DNA of 64,000 nt from Cyanobium sp. M30B3 (lineage in GTDB: Bacteria; Cyanobacteriota; Cyanobacteriia; PCC-6307; Cyanobiaceae). The notes under the pieces were generated by a model, which searched no databases, was not told the DNA's origin, and saw nothing but the letters and a program-made list of their open reading frames with translations. The translations under genes were made by a program, and so were the position numbers. Shown in pieces: positions 28,361-38,261 of this stretch. Where the stretch lies: assembly GCA_018399015.1 (NCBI GenBank), contig CP073761.1, forward strand, positions 1,674,001-1,738,000, written 5' to 3'. Position 1 is the first letter of the stretch. Each line of letters starts with the position of its first letter.

Positions 28361-28879
28361 ATGGCCACCCCCCTTCGGCTGCGGCGAACCCTGGCCGCCC
28401 TGCTGCTGCCGCTGCTGGCCCCCCTGCTGCTGCTGGTCGGGCTGGTGGGCCCGCTGGCCGCACCGGCAGCGGCGGCGGTGGACGTGGCCAAGCAGGTGCT
28501 GATCGGCGCCGACTACTCCGGCCAGGACCTGCGCGGCGCCACGTTCAACCTCACCAACCTGCGCGACGCCAACCTCTCCGGCGCCGACCTGCAGGGGGCC
28601 AGCCTGTTCGGCGCCAAGCTCCAGGACGCCGACCTGAGCAACACCAACCTGCGCGAGGCCACCCTGGATTCGGCGGTGTTCAACGGCACGAACCTCAGCA
28701 ATGCGGTGCTGGAGGATGCCTTCGCCTTCAACACCCGCTTCGAGGGGGTGACGATCACGGGGGCCGACTTCACCAACGTGCCCCTGCGCGGCGATGCCCT
28801 CAAGGCGCTGTGCGCCGTGGCCGAGGGCACCAATCCGGTGACGGGCCGCGACACCCGCGCCACGCTGGGCTGCGGCTGA
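28361..28879 (+). CDS. Exported pentapeptide-repeat protein
   Basis: This 172-residue protein has a clear signal peptide (basic MATPLRLRRTL, then a Leu-rich core and APAAAAV cleavage region). About fifteen pentapeptide repeats of the A(D/N)LxN type follow, for example GADYSGQDLRGATFNLTNLR and DANLSGADLQGASLFGAKLQ, predicting a right-handed quadrilateral beta helix of three to four coils. The C-terminal part has two Cys (LKALCAVAEG, TLGCG) that may form a disulfide. It is probably a thylakoid-lumen or periplasmic protein; many cyanobacterial relatives are lumenal. Function unknown. Confidence 0.85.
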   Translation: MATPLRLRRTLAALLLPLLAPLLLLVGLVGPLAAPAAAAVDVAKQVLIGADYSGQDLRGATFNLTNLRDANLSGADLQGASLFGAKLQDADLSNTNLREATLDSAVFNGTNLSNAVLEDAFAFNTRFEGVTITGADFTNVPLRGDALKALCAVAEGTNPVTGRDTRATLGCG

Positions 28880-28880
28880 G

Positions 28881-29297
28881 ATGGCCTTCGATCCCCGCAG
28901 CCTGGAGCGCCTGCGCGAGCTGGGCCGCAGCCTGCCCCAGCCGCTGCCGCCACCGCAGCCCAAGGCCCAGCCCAGCGCCCGGGCCCGGGCAGCCGAACCC
29001 CGCCACAAGGTGGAGACGGAAACCGACCCGGAGCAGCTGTTCCGCGAACTGATGCAGGCCAGTGCCGATGGCACCGTGCCGCCCCACCTGATGGAGAGGC
29101 TGCGCCAGGTGGAGGGCCAGCGCCGCCAGAGACCCGCGGCAGCCAGCGGTGGCAGCCCCGCGGATCCACAGCCTGAGACGCCCAGATCCAGGCGCCGCGA
29201 CACCGCGATCGGCCGGCCCAACCCGAAACTGGCCGCCGACCATGGCGACCTCTACACCGCCTTTCAGCAGCTGCTGCTGGAGGACGAGGAACCGTGA
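28881..29297 (+). CDS. Conserved hypothetical protein, soluble, charged
   Basis: This is a 138-residue product starting one base after the pentapeptide gene. MAFDPRSLERLRELGRSLPQ leads into a Pro/Ala-rich linker, then a helix EQLFRELMQASADGTVPPHL followed by a second linker and LAADHGDLYTAFQQLLLEDE. The alternation of short helices and disordered linkers suggests an adaptor. No named family. The next gene starts inside its stop (GTGA). Confidence 0.6.
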   Translation: MAFDPRSLERLRELGRSLPQPLPPPQPKAQPSARARAAEPRHKVETETDPEQLFRELMQASADGTVPPHLMERLRQVEGQRRQRPAAASGGSPADPQPETPRSRRRDTAIGRPNPKLAADHGDLYTAFQQLLLEDEEP

Positions 29298-29614
29298 GCT
29301 GCCGCCTGGGCCTGCTGCTGGGCCTGGCTCTTCTGCCCGGCCTGGCCGGAGCGGCCCGGGGCGCGCCCACGGAGAAAGAGTCGTTCATGCTGATGTTCGG
29401 CAAGGGCAACGGCGCCATGCGCCTGCTCTGCGCCCTGGAGCGCGACGGGCTGATCAGCGCGGCCATGCGGCAGCGCTACAGCGAGCGGCTGGAGCAGCTG
29501 GTGGGCGAGCCGACCGACAGCGAGGTCAATCGCCGCAACCTGCGGGTGGGCGTGGCCTTCGCCGCCGGCCGCCGCAGCCTCTGCCTGCCGCCACAACCGG
29601 CGGACGTTCGCTGA
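29294..29614 (+). CDS. Secreted hypothetical protein
   Basis: This is a 106-residue product from a GTG that overlaps the preceding stop. A signal peptide is likely (MSCRLGLLLGLALLPGLAGA with a cleavage site near AARGAP). The mature part is a helical domain (ALERDGLISAAMRQRYSERL, LRVGVAFAAGRRSLCLPP) with two Cys. Probably translated together with the previous gene. Function unknown. Confidence 0.6.
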   Translation: MSCRLGLLLGLALLPGLAGAARGAPTEKESFMLMFGKGNGAMRLLCALERDGLISAAMRQRYSERLEQLVGEPTDSEVNRRNLRVGVAFAAGRRSLCLPPQPADVR

Positions 29615-29624
29615 CAACGAACGT
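29604..29624. repeat. Perfect 7-base inverted repeat before gap
   Basis: ACGTTCG (29604-29610) and CGAACGT (29618-29624) are exact inverse copies around CTGACAA. The stop codon of the upstream gene lies in the spacer. A TAN3T-like TAGACT follows at 29624-29629 and the gap ATG is at 29651. This could be a regulator site at the gap promoter; no T-run follows, so it is unlikely to be a terminator. Confidence 0.45.
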
Positions 29625-29626
29625 AG

Positions 29627-31139
<1,513 letters not shown>

Positions 31140-31143
31140 AGTC

Positions 31144-31362
31144 TTAGGGATACACAATCGCAAAGGGAAAGTCCTTGAGGAACAGTCGCCGAGTACTTTC
31201 CGACGCCGGCGTCCCAGTAAGAGGTTAAGCGAGAGCGCGAGCAGTGGTATCTTCAACGGCAGCAAGAAATCGATCGCCAAGCCCCAACTCCTTGTTGTTG
31301 TAGTAGCCAGCTTCCGTAAGAAGCTCACGTCTAGCAGGAGCAACAAAGCGTGCGCGCTTCAC
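31144..31362 (-). pseudogene. ParE/RelE-type toxin, inactivated by a stop codon
   Basis: Starting at a GTG that overlaps the antitoxin stop (GTGA), the frame reads VKRARFVAPARRELLTEAGY, then NNKELGLGDRFLAAVEDTTA and RALA followed by TAA at 31225-31227. Directly after that stop, in the same frame, PLTGTPASESTRRLFLKDFP continues the family, where relatives have a Tyr (RALAYPL). So one TAC or TAT to TAA change breaks it. The frame ends again at FAIVYP (31144-31146), losing the last part of the domain. The toxin must be inactive. It is too short to be noticed as an intact gene. Confidence 0.8.
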
Positions 31363-31586
31363 TGCAGAGTTCGATGAGCTTCAGCAAATACTTCTTCGGC
31401 CGAGCATGAAGGAATTTCGCCACGATCAAACGCATTGACACGCTCTTCAACCTCTTCCGACCAGGCGGCCTCAATTTCAGTAATTGATGTACGAAGTGAC
31501 TCCAGCATGCTCTCAGCAAGGCTTGCCCGATCTTCCGCACTAAGAGCGAGTGCCTGCTCCTCAATGTTCTTCAACAAGGCAGCCAT
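31359..31586 (-). CDS. Addiction-module antitoxin (TIGR02574 / Unstab_antitox-like)
   Basis: This is a 75-residue acidic helical protein: MAALLKNIEEQALALSAEDR, ASLAESMLESLRTS and EAAWSEEVEERVNAFDRGEI with the ending SAEEVFAEAHRTLQ. This is the pattern of the putative addiction-module component family paired with ParE/RelE toxins. The start at ATG 31586 is preferred; the frame is open to 31772 but the extension is low-GC and not family-like. The toxin gene overlapping its 3' end is broken, so the antitoxin is an orphan that may still repress its promoter or neutralise related toxins elsewhere. Confidence 0.8.
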   Translation of the reverse strand: MAALLKNIEEQALALSAEDRASLAESMLESLRTSITEIEAAWSEEVEERVNAFDRGEIPSCSAEEVFAEAHRTLQ

Positions 31587-32046
31587 GGCCCTCAACCTAG
31601 GTGTATGGATCGCAATTCTACTCCGTTTTGAGCCGGTGTCGGGTTCCGCTAACTCATTATTGAATGGTTCCGACAACCACGGCAGCGGTCCTGCTGTCTT
31701 CCGTGAACCACGTTCAAGCATGGATACCTCGTTCAGCTGCCTCAGGCTGTTTTTCGAAACCATGTTCAACACGAACAGTGGTGATCAGACCCGGTAAGCA
31801 CAAGCAGCGAGTGCCGCAAGTTCCGTAGGGAATCTCTGCACTACAGTGTCCATCAGCATCCTGCTCGCACATCAATGGGCCATTCATACTTTATACAAAC
31901 CTAGTGTCAAGGTAGCAACAACCCAGGCCATCGAAGGCATCACAGGTCCACCACCGTCCCTCGCCGCCATTACGACAGGACCTCCTCCTGCCGCAATGGC
32001 TCGATGAGACACCCAGGGCACTGGAGATGGGCACTGCCCTTCCTCC
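31587..32046. other. Non-coding, lower-GC interval
   Basis: About 460 bases without a supportable gene. GC drops clearly compared with the flanks and stops are frequent in all frames. Short open frames exist on both strands but none shows protein-like composition or a known motif. I see no tRNA or repeat. It probably holds the antitoxin promoter and decayed remains of the element that brought the restriction and toxin genes. Confidence 0.5.
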
Positions 32047-32430
32047 ATGGCCCCTTCCTGCCCCGCCCTGATCTCGCTGGTGCACCTGCAGCATCCGCGC
32101 CAGCACCACTGGTGGCTGGCCAACGATGGCTTTCCCCAGCGGATCGCTGACCTGCTCGGGGCGCCCCTGTGCGGTCACCACCGCCCCGCCCGCCAGCTCG
32201 ATGAACTGCTGCAGGTGTTTGATCCCCTGCCGCCCCTGGGGTCGGCCGAGGCCAACCCCGCCGGCGTGCAGGCCAGCTACCGCTACCTGATCCAGCTGCG
32301 CCCCCATGGCGCCGCTCTCAGCTGCTGGCGCCGCTACCCCGAGGGCATCGGCTGGCAGCGCCGCTGCGGCCCCATGCCCCTGGCCCAGTTCGTGCGCCGC
32401 TTCAGCGCCCCTCAGCGTGCATCCAGCTGA
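32047..32430 (+). CDS. Hypothetical protein
   Basis: This is a 127-residue soluble product, MAPSCPALISLVHLQHPRQH then HWWLANDGFPQRIADLLGAP. Many Trp, His and Cys residues and a C-terminal RYPEGIGWQRRCGPMPLAQF stretch. Third-codon positions are GC-rich and synonymous choice resembles real genes here, unlike the upstream low-GC patch. It overlaps the convergent sdhB by 29 bases. No family recognised. Confidence 0.55.
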   Translation: MAPSCPALISLVHLQHPRQHHWWLANDGFPQRIADLLGAPLCGHHRPARQLDELLQVFDPLPPLGSAEANPAGVQASYRYLIQLRPHGAALSCWRRYPEGIGWQRRCGPMPLAQFVRRFSAPQRASS

Positions 32431-33139
32431 TCCAATCGGCCGAGATCTGCTGCGGACACACCGCCTCGCACTCCAGGTTGCTGCTGCAGCTGCCGAAGCC
32501 CTCGGCCGCCATCGCCGCCTGCATGGCGCCGGCGCGGCGGGCCCGCTCTGGCTGGCCCTGGGGCAGCTGGGCCAGGTGGGCCAGCTTGGCAGCCACGAAC
32601 AGACTGGCCGAGGCATTGCGGCAGCTGGCCACGCAGGCGCCGCAGCCGATGCAGGTGGCCGTGTCGAACGCCGAGCGCGCCTGCTCCTGGCCCACCAGGA
32701 TGGCGTTGGCCTCCGGTGCCTGGCCCGTGCTCACCGAGCAGTAGCCGCCGGCGATCAGCAGCCGGTCGAGGGCGCTGCGTTCCACCGCCAGGTCCTGGAT
32801 CAAGGGGAACGCCCGGGCCCGCCAGGGCTCCAGGCTGAGGGTGGCGCCATCGGCAAATTGGCGCAGGTAGAGCTGGCACACGCTGGTGGCGGCCTGGGGC
32901 CCGTGGGCCTGGCCGTTCACCAGGAAGCCGCAGCTGCCGCAGATGCCCTCGCGGCAGTCGTGCTCGAAGCTCACCGGCCGCTCGCCGGCGGCGATCAGCT
33001 GCTCATTGAGCCGATCGAGCGCCTCCAGCAGCGACAGATCGGTGCTCACGTCCTCCAGCCGGTAGCGCTGGAAGCCGCCGGGGGCCTCGGGCGTCTCCTG
33101 GCGCCAGATGCGCAGGTTGAGGGAGATCGTGCGCGTCAT
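32402..33139 (-). CDS. sdhB: Succinate dehydrogenase/fumarate reductase iron-sulfur subunit
   Basis: This electron-transfer subunit has 245 residues. [2Fe-2S] cluster: [18 protein letters not shown]. [4Fe-4S] cluster: [16 protein letters not shown]. [3Fe-4S] cluster region: [18 protein letters not shown]. The wide spacing and the [20 protein letters not shown] segment resemble the SdhB of three-subunit enzymes (Bacteroidetes, Actinobacteria and relatives, by recollection). It overlaps sdhA by 4 bases at its start. With SdhA and SdhC it would transfer electrons from succinate to quinone at the membrane. Confidence 0.9.
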   Translation of the reverse strand: MTRTISLNLRIWRQETPEAPGGFQRYRLEDVSTDLSLLEALDRLNEQLIAAGERPVSFEHDCREGICGSCGFLVNGQAHGPQAATSVCQLYLRQFADGATLSLEPWRARAFPLIQDLAVERSALDRLLIAGGYCSVSTGQAPEANAILVGQEQARSAFDTATCIGCGACVASCRNASASLFVAAKLAHLAQLPQGQPERARRAGAMQAAMAAEGFGSCSSNLECEAVCPQQISADWISWMHAEGR

Positions 33140-35055
33140 CGGTAGCTGCGGGCGCTGGGAAGCAGGGCGGTGAAGCGCAGCGGTTCGCTGTGGCGGATCG
33201 GCTCGCGGCCCTGGCCCGCAAACTCCCAGGCGGCGATGTGGGCGAAGCGGGCGTCGTTGCGCTGGGCCTCGCCATCGGCGCTCTGGTGCTCCTCGCGGAA
33301 GTGGGCGCCGCAGCTCTCCTCGCGGGCCAGGGCGTCGCGCAGCATCAGCTGGGCCAACCCGAAGAAATCGCCCACCCGCAGGGCCTTCTCCAGCTCCGGG
33401 TTGGGGCCCTCAGCGCCGCCCGGCACCCGCAGCTCGGCGTGGAACGCCTGCTCCAGGGCCGCCACCTCCGCCAGGCCCGCCCGCAGGCCGCCAGCCGTGC
33501 GGCTGATGCCGCAGCGCTCGATCATCAGCGCCCCCAGTTCGCGGTGGAAGGCGTCCACCGGCCGGGTTCCCGGCACCGCCAGCAGGGCGTCGATGCGGGC
33601 CTGGGCGCGGGCCACGGCCTCACGGCAGGCCGGGTGATCGGCGCCGATCTCCGGGGTGGGGTGCCCCGACAGCCAGGCCGTCACCGTGGCCGGAGCAATG
33701 AAATAGCCGTCGGCCAGGCCCTGCATCAGGGCGCTGGCGCCGAGGCGATTGGCGCCGTGCTCGGAATAATTGGCCTCCCCCAGCACAAACAGCCCCGGAA
33801 TCGAACTCATCAGTTGATAGTCCACCCACAGGCCCCCCATCGTGTAGTGGGGCGCCGGGTAGATGCGCAGCGGCACGGCGTAGGGATCGTCGCCGCTGAT
33901 GCGCCCGTACATCTCCAGCAGGTTGCCGTAGCGCTGCTCGATCACCCCGCGCCCCTGCTCGGCGATGGCATCGCGCAGGTCGAGAAACACCGACCTCCCG
34001 CCCGGCCCCACCCCGTGGCCGGCGTTGCAGAGCTCACGGGCGCGGCGGGAGGCCAGGTCGCGGGGCGCCATGTTGCCGTAGCGGGGATAGAGGCGCTCGA
34101 GGAAGTAGTCGCGCTCGGCCTCGGGGATCTGCTCGGGGGGGCGATCGTCGCCGGCGATCGCCGGCAGCCAGATGCGGCCGTCGTTGCGCAGGCTCTCGCT
34201 CATCAGCGTGAGCTTGCTCTGGCCCGGATCGCCGCTGGGGATGCAGGTGGGGTGGATCTGGGTGAAGCAGGGATTGGCAAACAGCGCCCCCTGGCGGTGG
34301 GCGCGCCAGATCGCCGTGGCGTTCGACTTGAGGGCGTTGGTGGAGAGAAAAAACACATTGCTGTAGCCGCCCGTGGCCAGCAGCACCGCCTGGGCGGTGT
34401 GCACCTCCAGCGCACCGGTGAGCAGGTGGCGGGCCACCACGCCCCGGGCCACCCCATCCACCGTGACCAGTTCCAGCATGTCGCGGCGGGGCAGCAGGGT
34501 GATGCGGCCGGCCGCCACCTGGCGCAGCAGGGCGGCGGTGGCGCCGTAGAGCAGCTGCTGGCCGGTCTGGCCGCGGGCGTAGAAGGTGCGGCTCACCAGC
34601 GCCCCGCCGAAGCTGCGGCTGGCCAGGGTGCCGCCGTACTCACGCGCGAACGGCACCCCCTGGGCCACGCACTGGTCGATGATCCCGCCGCTCAGCTCGG
34701 CCAGGCGCATGCAGCCGGCCTCGCGGGCGCGGAAGTCGCCGCCGCGCAGGGTGTCGGCAAACAGGCGCTCGATGCTGTCGCCGTCGCCGGCGTAGTTCTT
34801 GGCGGCGTTGATGCCCCCCTGGGCCGCCACCGAGTGGGCCCGCCGCGGGCTGTCGTGATACGTGAGCACCGTCACCCGGTAGCCCTGCTCCGCCAGGGTG
34901 GCGGCCGCCGAGGCCCCGGCCAGCCCTGTGCCCACCACCAGCACCTGCAGCTGGCGCTTGCGCAGCGGGCTGATCAGCGGCAGCTCGGCCCTGGTGCGGC
35001 GCCAGGCGTCGGCGATCGGCCCGGCGGGCAGGCGCGGATCGGGCAGGCCGGCCAT
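33136..35055 (-). CDS. sdhA: Succinate dehydrogenase/fumarate reductase flavoprotein subunit
   Basis: This is the FAD-containing catalytic subunit, 639 residues. Motifs: FAD-binding [20 protein letters not shown], the covalent-FAD His region [20 protein letters not shown], active-site region [20 protein letters not shown], and [12 protein letters not shown] then [20 protein letters not shown]. The start at ATG 35055 overlaps the sdhC stop (TGATG); an upstream ATG at 35076 is not needed. The gene order sdhC-sdhA-sdhB is a compact operon, unlike the scattered sdh genes usual in cyanobacteria. Confidence 0.93.
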   Translation of the reverse strand: MAGLPDPRLPAGPIADAWRRTRAELPLISPLRKRQLQVLVVGTGLAGASAAATLAEQGYRVTVLTYHDSPRRAHSVAAQGGINAAKNYAGDGDSIERLFADTLRGGDFRAREAGCMRLAELSGGIIDQCVAQGVPFAREYGGTLASRSFGGALVSRTFYARGQTGQQLLYGATAALLRQVAAGRITLLPRRDMLELVTVDGVARGVVARHLLTGALEVHTAQAVLLATGGYSNVFFLSTNALKSNATAIWRAHRQGALFANPCFTQIHPTCIPSGDPGQSKLTLMSESLRNDGRIWLPAIAGDDRPPEQIPEAERDYFLERLYPRYGNMAPRDLASRRARELCNAGHGVGPGGRSVFLDLRDAIAEQGRGVIEQRYGNLLEMYGRISGDDPYAVPLRIYPAPHYTMGGLWVDYQLMSSIPGLFVLGEANYSEHGANRLGASALMQGLADGYFIAPATVTAWLSGHPTPEIGADHPACREAVARAQARIDALLAVPGTRPVDAFHRELGALMIERCGISRTAGGLRAGLAEVAALEQAFHAELRVPGGAEGPNPELEKALRVGDFFGLAQLMLRDALAREESCGAHFREEHQSADGEAQRNDARFAHIAAWEFAGQGREPIRHSEPLRFTALLPSARSYR

Positions 35056-35756
35056 CAGGCTGCCCCCCCCGCCCACAGGGCAGGGGCCAGCTCCGGCAGC
35101 GCCAGGGCCAGGGTGACGGCCATGAAGCCAGCGCCGATCAGCAGCGCCAGCAGGCGAGCGGCGGCGCGGATGGCGGCAGCGTTGGCCGGCTGCAACAGCC
35201 CCAGGCTGCGGTGGGCCGCCTCGCCGCCATGGAACAGATGCAGGGCCAGCGCCAGGGCCGCCGCCAGGTAGAGCGCCAGGCTCCAGGGGCTGGCCAGCAC
35301 CGCGGCCAACGCCGCCAGCTCAGCGCCCGCCGGCGGCCGGGGCCAGCGCAGCTGGGCCAGGTGCAGCGCCAGAAACAGCAGCAGCAGCAGCCCGCCGGCC
35401 ACCTGGCTGCGGGCGGCCCAGGCCGCCAGGGGCGCCAGCGGACCCGTGCGGCGGCTGCGCAGCGGGGCCGTGTTGCCGGCGGCGCGGCGGTTGAGCGCGG
35501 CCCGCAGCAGGCTCAGGCCCAGGTGCGTCAGCGCCACCGCCAGCAGGGCCAGCTCGGCGGCCGGCAGCCAGGCGCTGCGGTGCAGGGCGGCGGCATAGGC
35601 CTCGAAGCGCTGCGGCGCCAGCGGCGCCAGGGCCACCCCCACCAGGTGCAGCAGCAGAAAGACCACCAGCAGCAGGCCGCTGGCGGCTGAAGCGGTGCGC
35701 AGCCAGGTGGCGCTGCCGGGCGGCCAGGCCTTGCCGTTGTGAGCCTGCGTCTGCAC
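35055..35756 (-). CDS. sdhC: Succinate dehydrogenase cytochrome b subunit
   Basis: This is a membrane anchor of about 233 residues with five helices: [80 protein letters not shown] and [20 protein letters not shown]. His residues in several helices can bind two haems b, as in the single-polypeptide anchor class. A GTG at 35756 is used; an ATG at 35846 would add 30 Pro-rich residues and overlap the mliC stop. Quinone binding is inferred. Confidence 0.8.
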   Translation of the reverse strand: MQTQAHNGKAWPPGSATWLRTASAASGLLLVVFLLLHLVGVALAPLAPQRFEAYAAALHRSAWLPAAELALLAVALTHLGLSLLRAALNRRAAGNTAPLRSRRTGPLAPLAAWAARSQVAGGLLLLLFLALHLAQLRWPRPPAGAELAALAAVLASPWSLALYLAAALALALHLFHGGEAAHRSLGLLQPANAAAIRAAARLLALLIGAGFMAVTLALALPELAPALWAGGAA

Positions 35757-35826
35757 CCCGGGCGCCCAGCCGTGAATCCGCTGCCCATCGTATGGAGCGG
35801 GCCCGGGGATCGCCCAAGGCGGCGGC

Positions 35827-36219
35827 TCAGCGCGGCCGGGGCTCACAGCTGCGGGCGGCTGCCTGGCCCTGCTGCCAGCTGGCCCGCTCCCCCTTCACCC
35901 AGAAGCTCTGGTCGCCATCGCTGTAGCGGGCGCCACTGGCGCTCACGGTCTGGGGCAGGCGCGTCGCCCCCTCCCCCTCCAGCAACACCACGGCACTGGG
36001 GGTGCCGTTGAAGAAGAAGACGGTGATCTCACTGGCATCGAAGCGGCCCTTGCAGAGGTAGTCGGCCCTGAGGCCCGCCTCAGCCCAGGCCGCAGCGGGC
36101 AGCGCCGCCACCACGGCAGCCGCCAGGGCACCCGCTGCCGCCCCTGCCCTGAGCCTTCCGTTCGCGGTGCGGGTCGTGTTACGGGTCGTGTTGCGGGCTG
36201 TTGTATTGCGGGTTGCCAT
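35827..36219 (-). CDS. MliC-family lysozyme-inhibitor-like exported protein
   Basis: This is a 130-residue exported protein. A signal peptide (GALAAAVVAALPAAAWAEA) is preceded by an unusual RNTT-repeat head. The mature domain begins DYLCKGRFDASEITVFFFNG and ends VSASGARYSDGDQSFWVKGE followed by a final Cys, matching the MliC beta-barrel with its two conserved Cys and SGARYSD motif. MliC proteins bind and inhibit C-type lysozymes in the periplasm. It is divergent from umuD. Confidence 0.8.
   Translation of the reverse strand: MATRNTTARNTTRNTTRTANGRLRAGAAAGALAAAVVAALPAAAWAEAGLRADYLCKGRFDASEITVFFFNGTPSAVVLLEGEGATRLPQTVSASGARYSDGDQSFWVKGERASWQQGQAAARSCEPRPR
36169..36215 (+). repeat. Short degenerate tandem repeat inside the mliC N-terminus
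   Basis: Two near-identical 12-base units (GCGGGTCGTGTT and ACGGGTCGTGTT) are followed by a looser GCGGGCTGTTGTATTGCGGG. In the MliC frame they encode the repeated RNTT motif (RNTTARNTTRNTTR) ahead of the signal peptide. Slippage here could change the length of the N-terminal head without changing the mature protein. Confidence 0.6.
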
Positions 36220-36283
36220 GCCAGCAGCCTCCACCGGAGCATCCACCAACCCAGCCTGGCAGGCGCCCGCCCGCCAGGCCGCT

Positions 36284-36297
36284 AGTACGGGCATACT
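36284..36297 (+). promoter_or_regulatory. LexA-like operator of umuDC
   Basis: AGTACGGGCATACT is a near-palindrome (AGTA-N6-TACT) 23 bases before the umuD ATG. It resembles the AGTAC half-site of cyanobacterial LexA boxes but does not match the full RGTAC-N3-DGTWC consensus. The position, immediately before an SOS operon and between divergent genes, supports an operator role for LexA or a relative. Confidence 0.5.
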
Positions 36298-36319
36298 GGT
36301 AGCGGTATCGGGGCGGCTG

Positions 36320-36802
36320 ATGACGCTGGACGCGAGAGAGGGGCTGGAGCTCGTGCCCCGCTGCGAGCTGGAGGCGGCGCTGCTGGGCCGGGCCGATCCG
36401 CTGCGCCCACCCCGCTGCCAGCCCCTGCCCCTGGCAGGCACAGCAGTGGCGGCCGGCTTTCCCAGCCCCGCCGACGACTACATCGAGAGCCGCATCGACC
36501 TCAACGACGTGCTGATCCGCCACCCCAGCAGCACCTTCTTCCTGCGGGTGAGCGGCGACTCGATGCGTGATGCCGGCATCCTCGACGGCGACCTGCTGGT
36601 GGTGGACCGGGCGATCGAGCCCCGCGCCGGCCGGGTGGTGGTGGCCGTGCTCGACGGCGCCTTCACGCTCAAACACCTGAACCGCCACCAGGGCCGCTGG
36701 CGGCTGGAGGCCGCCCACCCCGACTACCCGCCCCTGGAGCTGGCCGATTGCGACGACGCCCGCATCTGGGGCGTGGCCATCCACGCCATCCACAGCCTCT
36801 GA
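36320..36802 (+). CDS. umuD: UmuD-like SOS mutagenesis peptidase
   Basis: This is a 160-residue S24-family serine protease that self-cleaves on RecA filaments to the active UmuD'. The cleavage site is Ala-Gly in VAAGFPSPADDY, the nucleophile Ser in LRVSGDSMRDAGI and the base Lys in GAFTLKHLNR. This completes the Ser-Lys dyad. The N-terminal arm is about 48 residues, somewhat longer than in E. coli UmuD. It sits 4 bases before umuC, so the two form one operon behind the LexA-like site. Confidence 0.92.
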   Translation: MTLDAREGLELVPRCELEAALLGRADPLRPPRCQPLPLAGTAVAAGFPSPADDYIESRIDLNDVLIRHPSSTFFLRVSGDSMRDAGILDGDLLVVDRAIEPRAGRVVVAVLDGAFTLKHLNRHQGRWRLEAAHPDYPPLELADCDDARIWGVAIHAIHSL

Positions 36803-36805
36803 GCC

Positions 36806-38143
36806 ATGGATCGCCAGGCCACCGTGCTGATCGACGGCAACAACTTCTACGCCTCCTGCGAGGCGGTGGTGGATCCGGCGGTGATCGGCCGGCCCCTGGT
36901 GGTGCTCTCCAACAACGACGGCTGCATCGTGTCGCGCAGCGCCGAGGCCCGCGCCCTCGGCATTCCCATGGGCCAGCCCTACTTCCAGGTGCAGCGCCAG
37001 CTGCAGCGCCAGGGGGTGCTCGTGCGCAGCTCCAACTACGCCCTCTACGCCGACATGAGCCAGCGGCTGATGGCGGTGCTGGAGGAGTGGGTGGAGGCAC
37101 TGGAGATCTACTCGATCGACGAGGCCTTCGGCCTGCTGCATCGGCCTGGCCCGGCCAGCAGCGGCACCATCAGCAACGGCGACCGGAGCAGCGGCGATCT
37201 CACGGCCTGGGGAGACGCCCTGCGCCGCGACGTGCGCCGCCGCCTGGGGCTGCCGGTGGCGGTGGGTATCGCCCCCACCAAGGTGCTGGCCAAGCTGGCC
37301 AACAAGTGGGCCAAAACGAGTCCGACAGGCGGTGGCGGCCGGCCGGAGGTGTTCGACCTGGGCGCCTGCCCGGCCGACCAGGCCGAGGCGGTGCTGGCCG
37401 CCACCGCCATTGAGGACGTGTGGGGGATCGGCCGGAAGCTCTCGCGCTGGTGCCGGCTGCGGGGCTGCGCCGACGCCCGCGCCCTGCGCGATCTGCCCAC
37501 CGGCGAGCTGCGCCACCGCTGCGGCGTGGTGGGGGTGCGGCTGCAGCAGGAGCTGCGCGGCCACGCCTGCCTGCCCCTGGAGCTGGTGCCGCCGGCCAAG
37601 CGGGAAACCTGCGTGAGCCGCAGCTTCAGCCAGCCGGTGGCCAGCCTGGCCCAGCTGAAGGAGGCGGTGGCCACCTACACGAGCCGGGCGGCGGAGAAGC
37701 TGCGGCGCCAGGGCCAGCGGGCCGGTGCCCTCACCGTGTTCGTGCGCACCAGCCCGTTCAACGGCACCAGCTTCTACGCCAACGCCGCCACGGTGCGGCT
37801 GCCGGTGGCCAGCCAGGACACGGCGGTGCTGCTGGCCGCCGCCCTGCCCCTGGCCGAGGCCCTGTTCCGCCCCCACAAGCCCCTGCAGAAGGCCGGCGTG
37901 GTGCTGCAGCAGCTGGAGGACGAAGCCCTGCTGCAGCACCACCTGCTGGTGCCCCTGCCGCCGGAGCAGCAGCGGAGCCGAAGCGCCCTGCTGGCCACCG
38001 TGGACCGGCTCAACCGCCGCTACGGCAGCGGCACGGTGCAGTGGGCCGCCTGCGGCCTGGCCCGCCCCTGGGCCATGCGCCGCAGCCAGCTGTCACGGGC
38101 CGCCACCACCCGCCTGGCCGACATCCCGGTGGTGCGGGCCTAG
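36806..38143 (+). CDS. umuC: Error-prone DNA polymerase V catalytic subunit UmuC
   Basis: This is a Y-family translesion polymerase, 445 residues. The active-site Asp is in VLIDGNNFYASCEAV, the steric and metal region is SNNDGCIVSRSAEARALG, and the second acidic pair is in YSIDEAFGLL. A short insertion (PASSGTISNGDRSSGDL) follows that motif. HhH region and LPVAVGIAPTKVLAKLANKW are typical, and the C-terminus (NRRYGSGTVQWAACGL) is the DUF4113 tail. With UmuD' it copies damaged DNA. Confidence 0.94.
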   Translation: MDRQATVLIDGNNFYASCEAVVDPAVIGRPLVVLSNNDGCIVSRSAEARALGIPMGQPYFQVQRQLQRQGVLVRSSNYALYADMSQRLMAVLEEWVEALEIYSIDEAFGLLHRPGPASSGTISNGDRSSGDLTAWGDALRRDVRRRLGLPVAVGIAPTKVLAKLANKWAKTSPTGGGGRPEVFDLGACPADQAEAVLAATAIEDVWGIGRKLSRWCRLRGCADARALRDLPTGELRHRCGVVGVRLQQELRGHACLPLELVPPAKRETCVSRSFSQPVASLAQLKEAVATYTSRAAEKLRRQGQRAGALTVFVRTSPFNGTSFYANAATVRLPVASQDTAVLLAAALPLAEALFRPHKPLQKAGVVLQQLEDEALLQHHLLVPLPPEQQRSRSALLATVDRLNRRYGSGTVQWAACGLARPWAMRRSQLSRAATTRLADIPVVRA

Positions 38144-38180
38144 TGCTGCTGATTGAGCACGGCGCGCGCTGGAAGGCCAT

Positions 38181-38208
38181 AAAAAAGCGGACCCGTCCAG
38201 GACCCGCT
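38181..38208 (-). terminator. Intrinsic terminator on the minus strand
   Basis: Read on the minus strand, a 9-pair stem (AGCGGGTCC / GGGTCCGCT, two G-U pairs) with a 5-base loop is followed at once by six T. It lies 53 bases after the stop at 38262 and should end the small-gene run 38841-38262. On the plus strand no T-run follows, so it is not clearly a umuC terminator. Confidence 0.65.
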
Positions 38209-38261
38209 CGATGACCAAAAACAGTCTATGAACTTCTGTAACGGAATCGTGACGCGACCGG

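Noticed and set aside
31587-31772. Longer N-terminus for the antitoxin (ATG at 31772)
   Set aside because: The extra 62 residues do not resemble the family, which starts at the MAALLKNIEEQ position.
33190-35271. 693-codon open frame on the plus strand
   Set aside because: It is exactly antisense to sdhA/sdhC; composition (Gly, His, Gln-rich) is that of a GC-rich shadow frame.
38155-38208. Terminator of umuC on the plus strand
   Set aside because: The hairpin there is followed by a T-run only on the minus strand.
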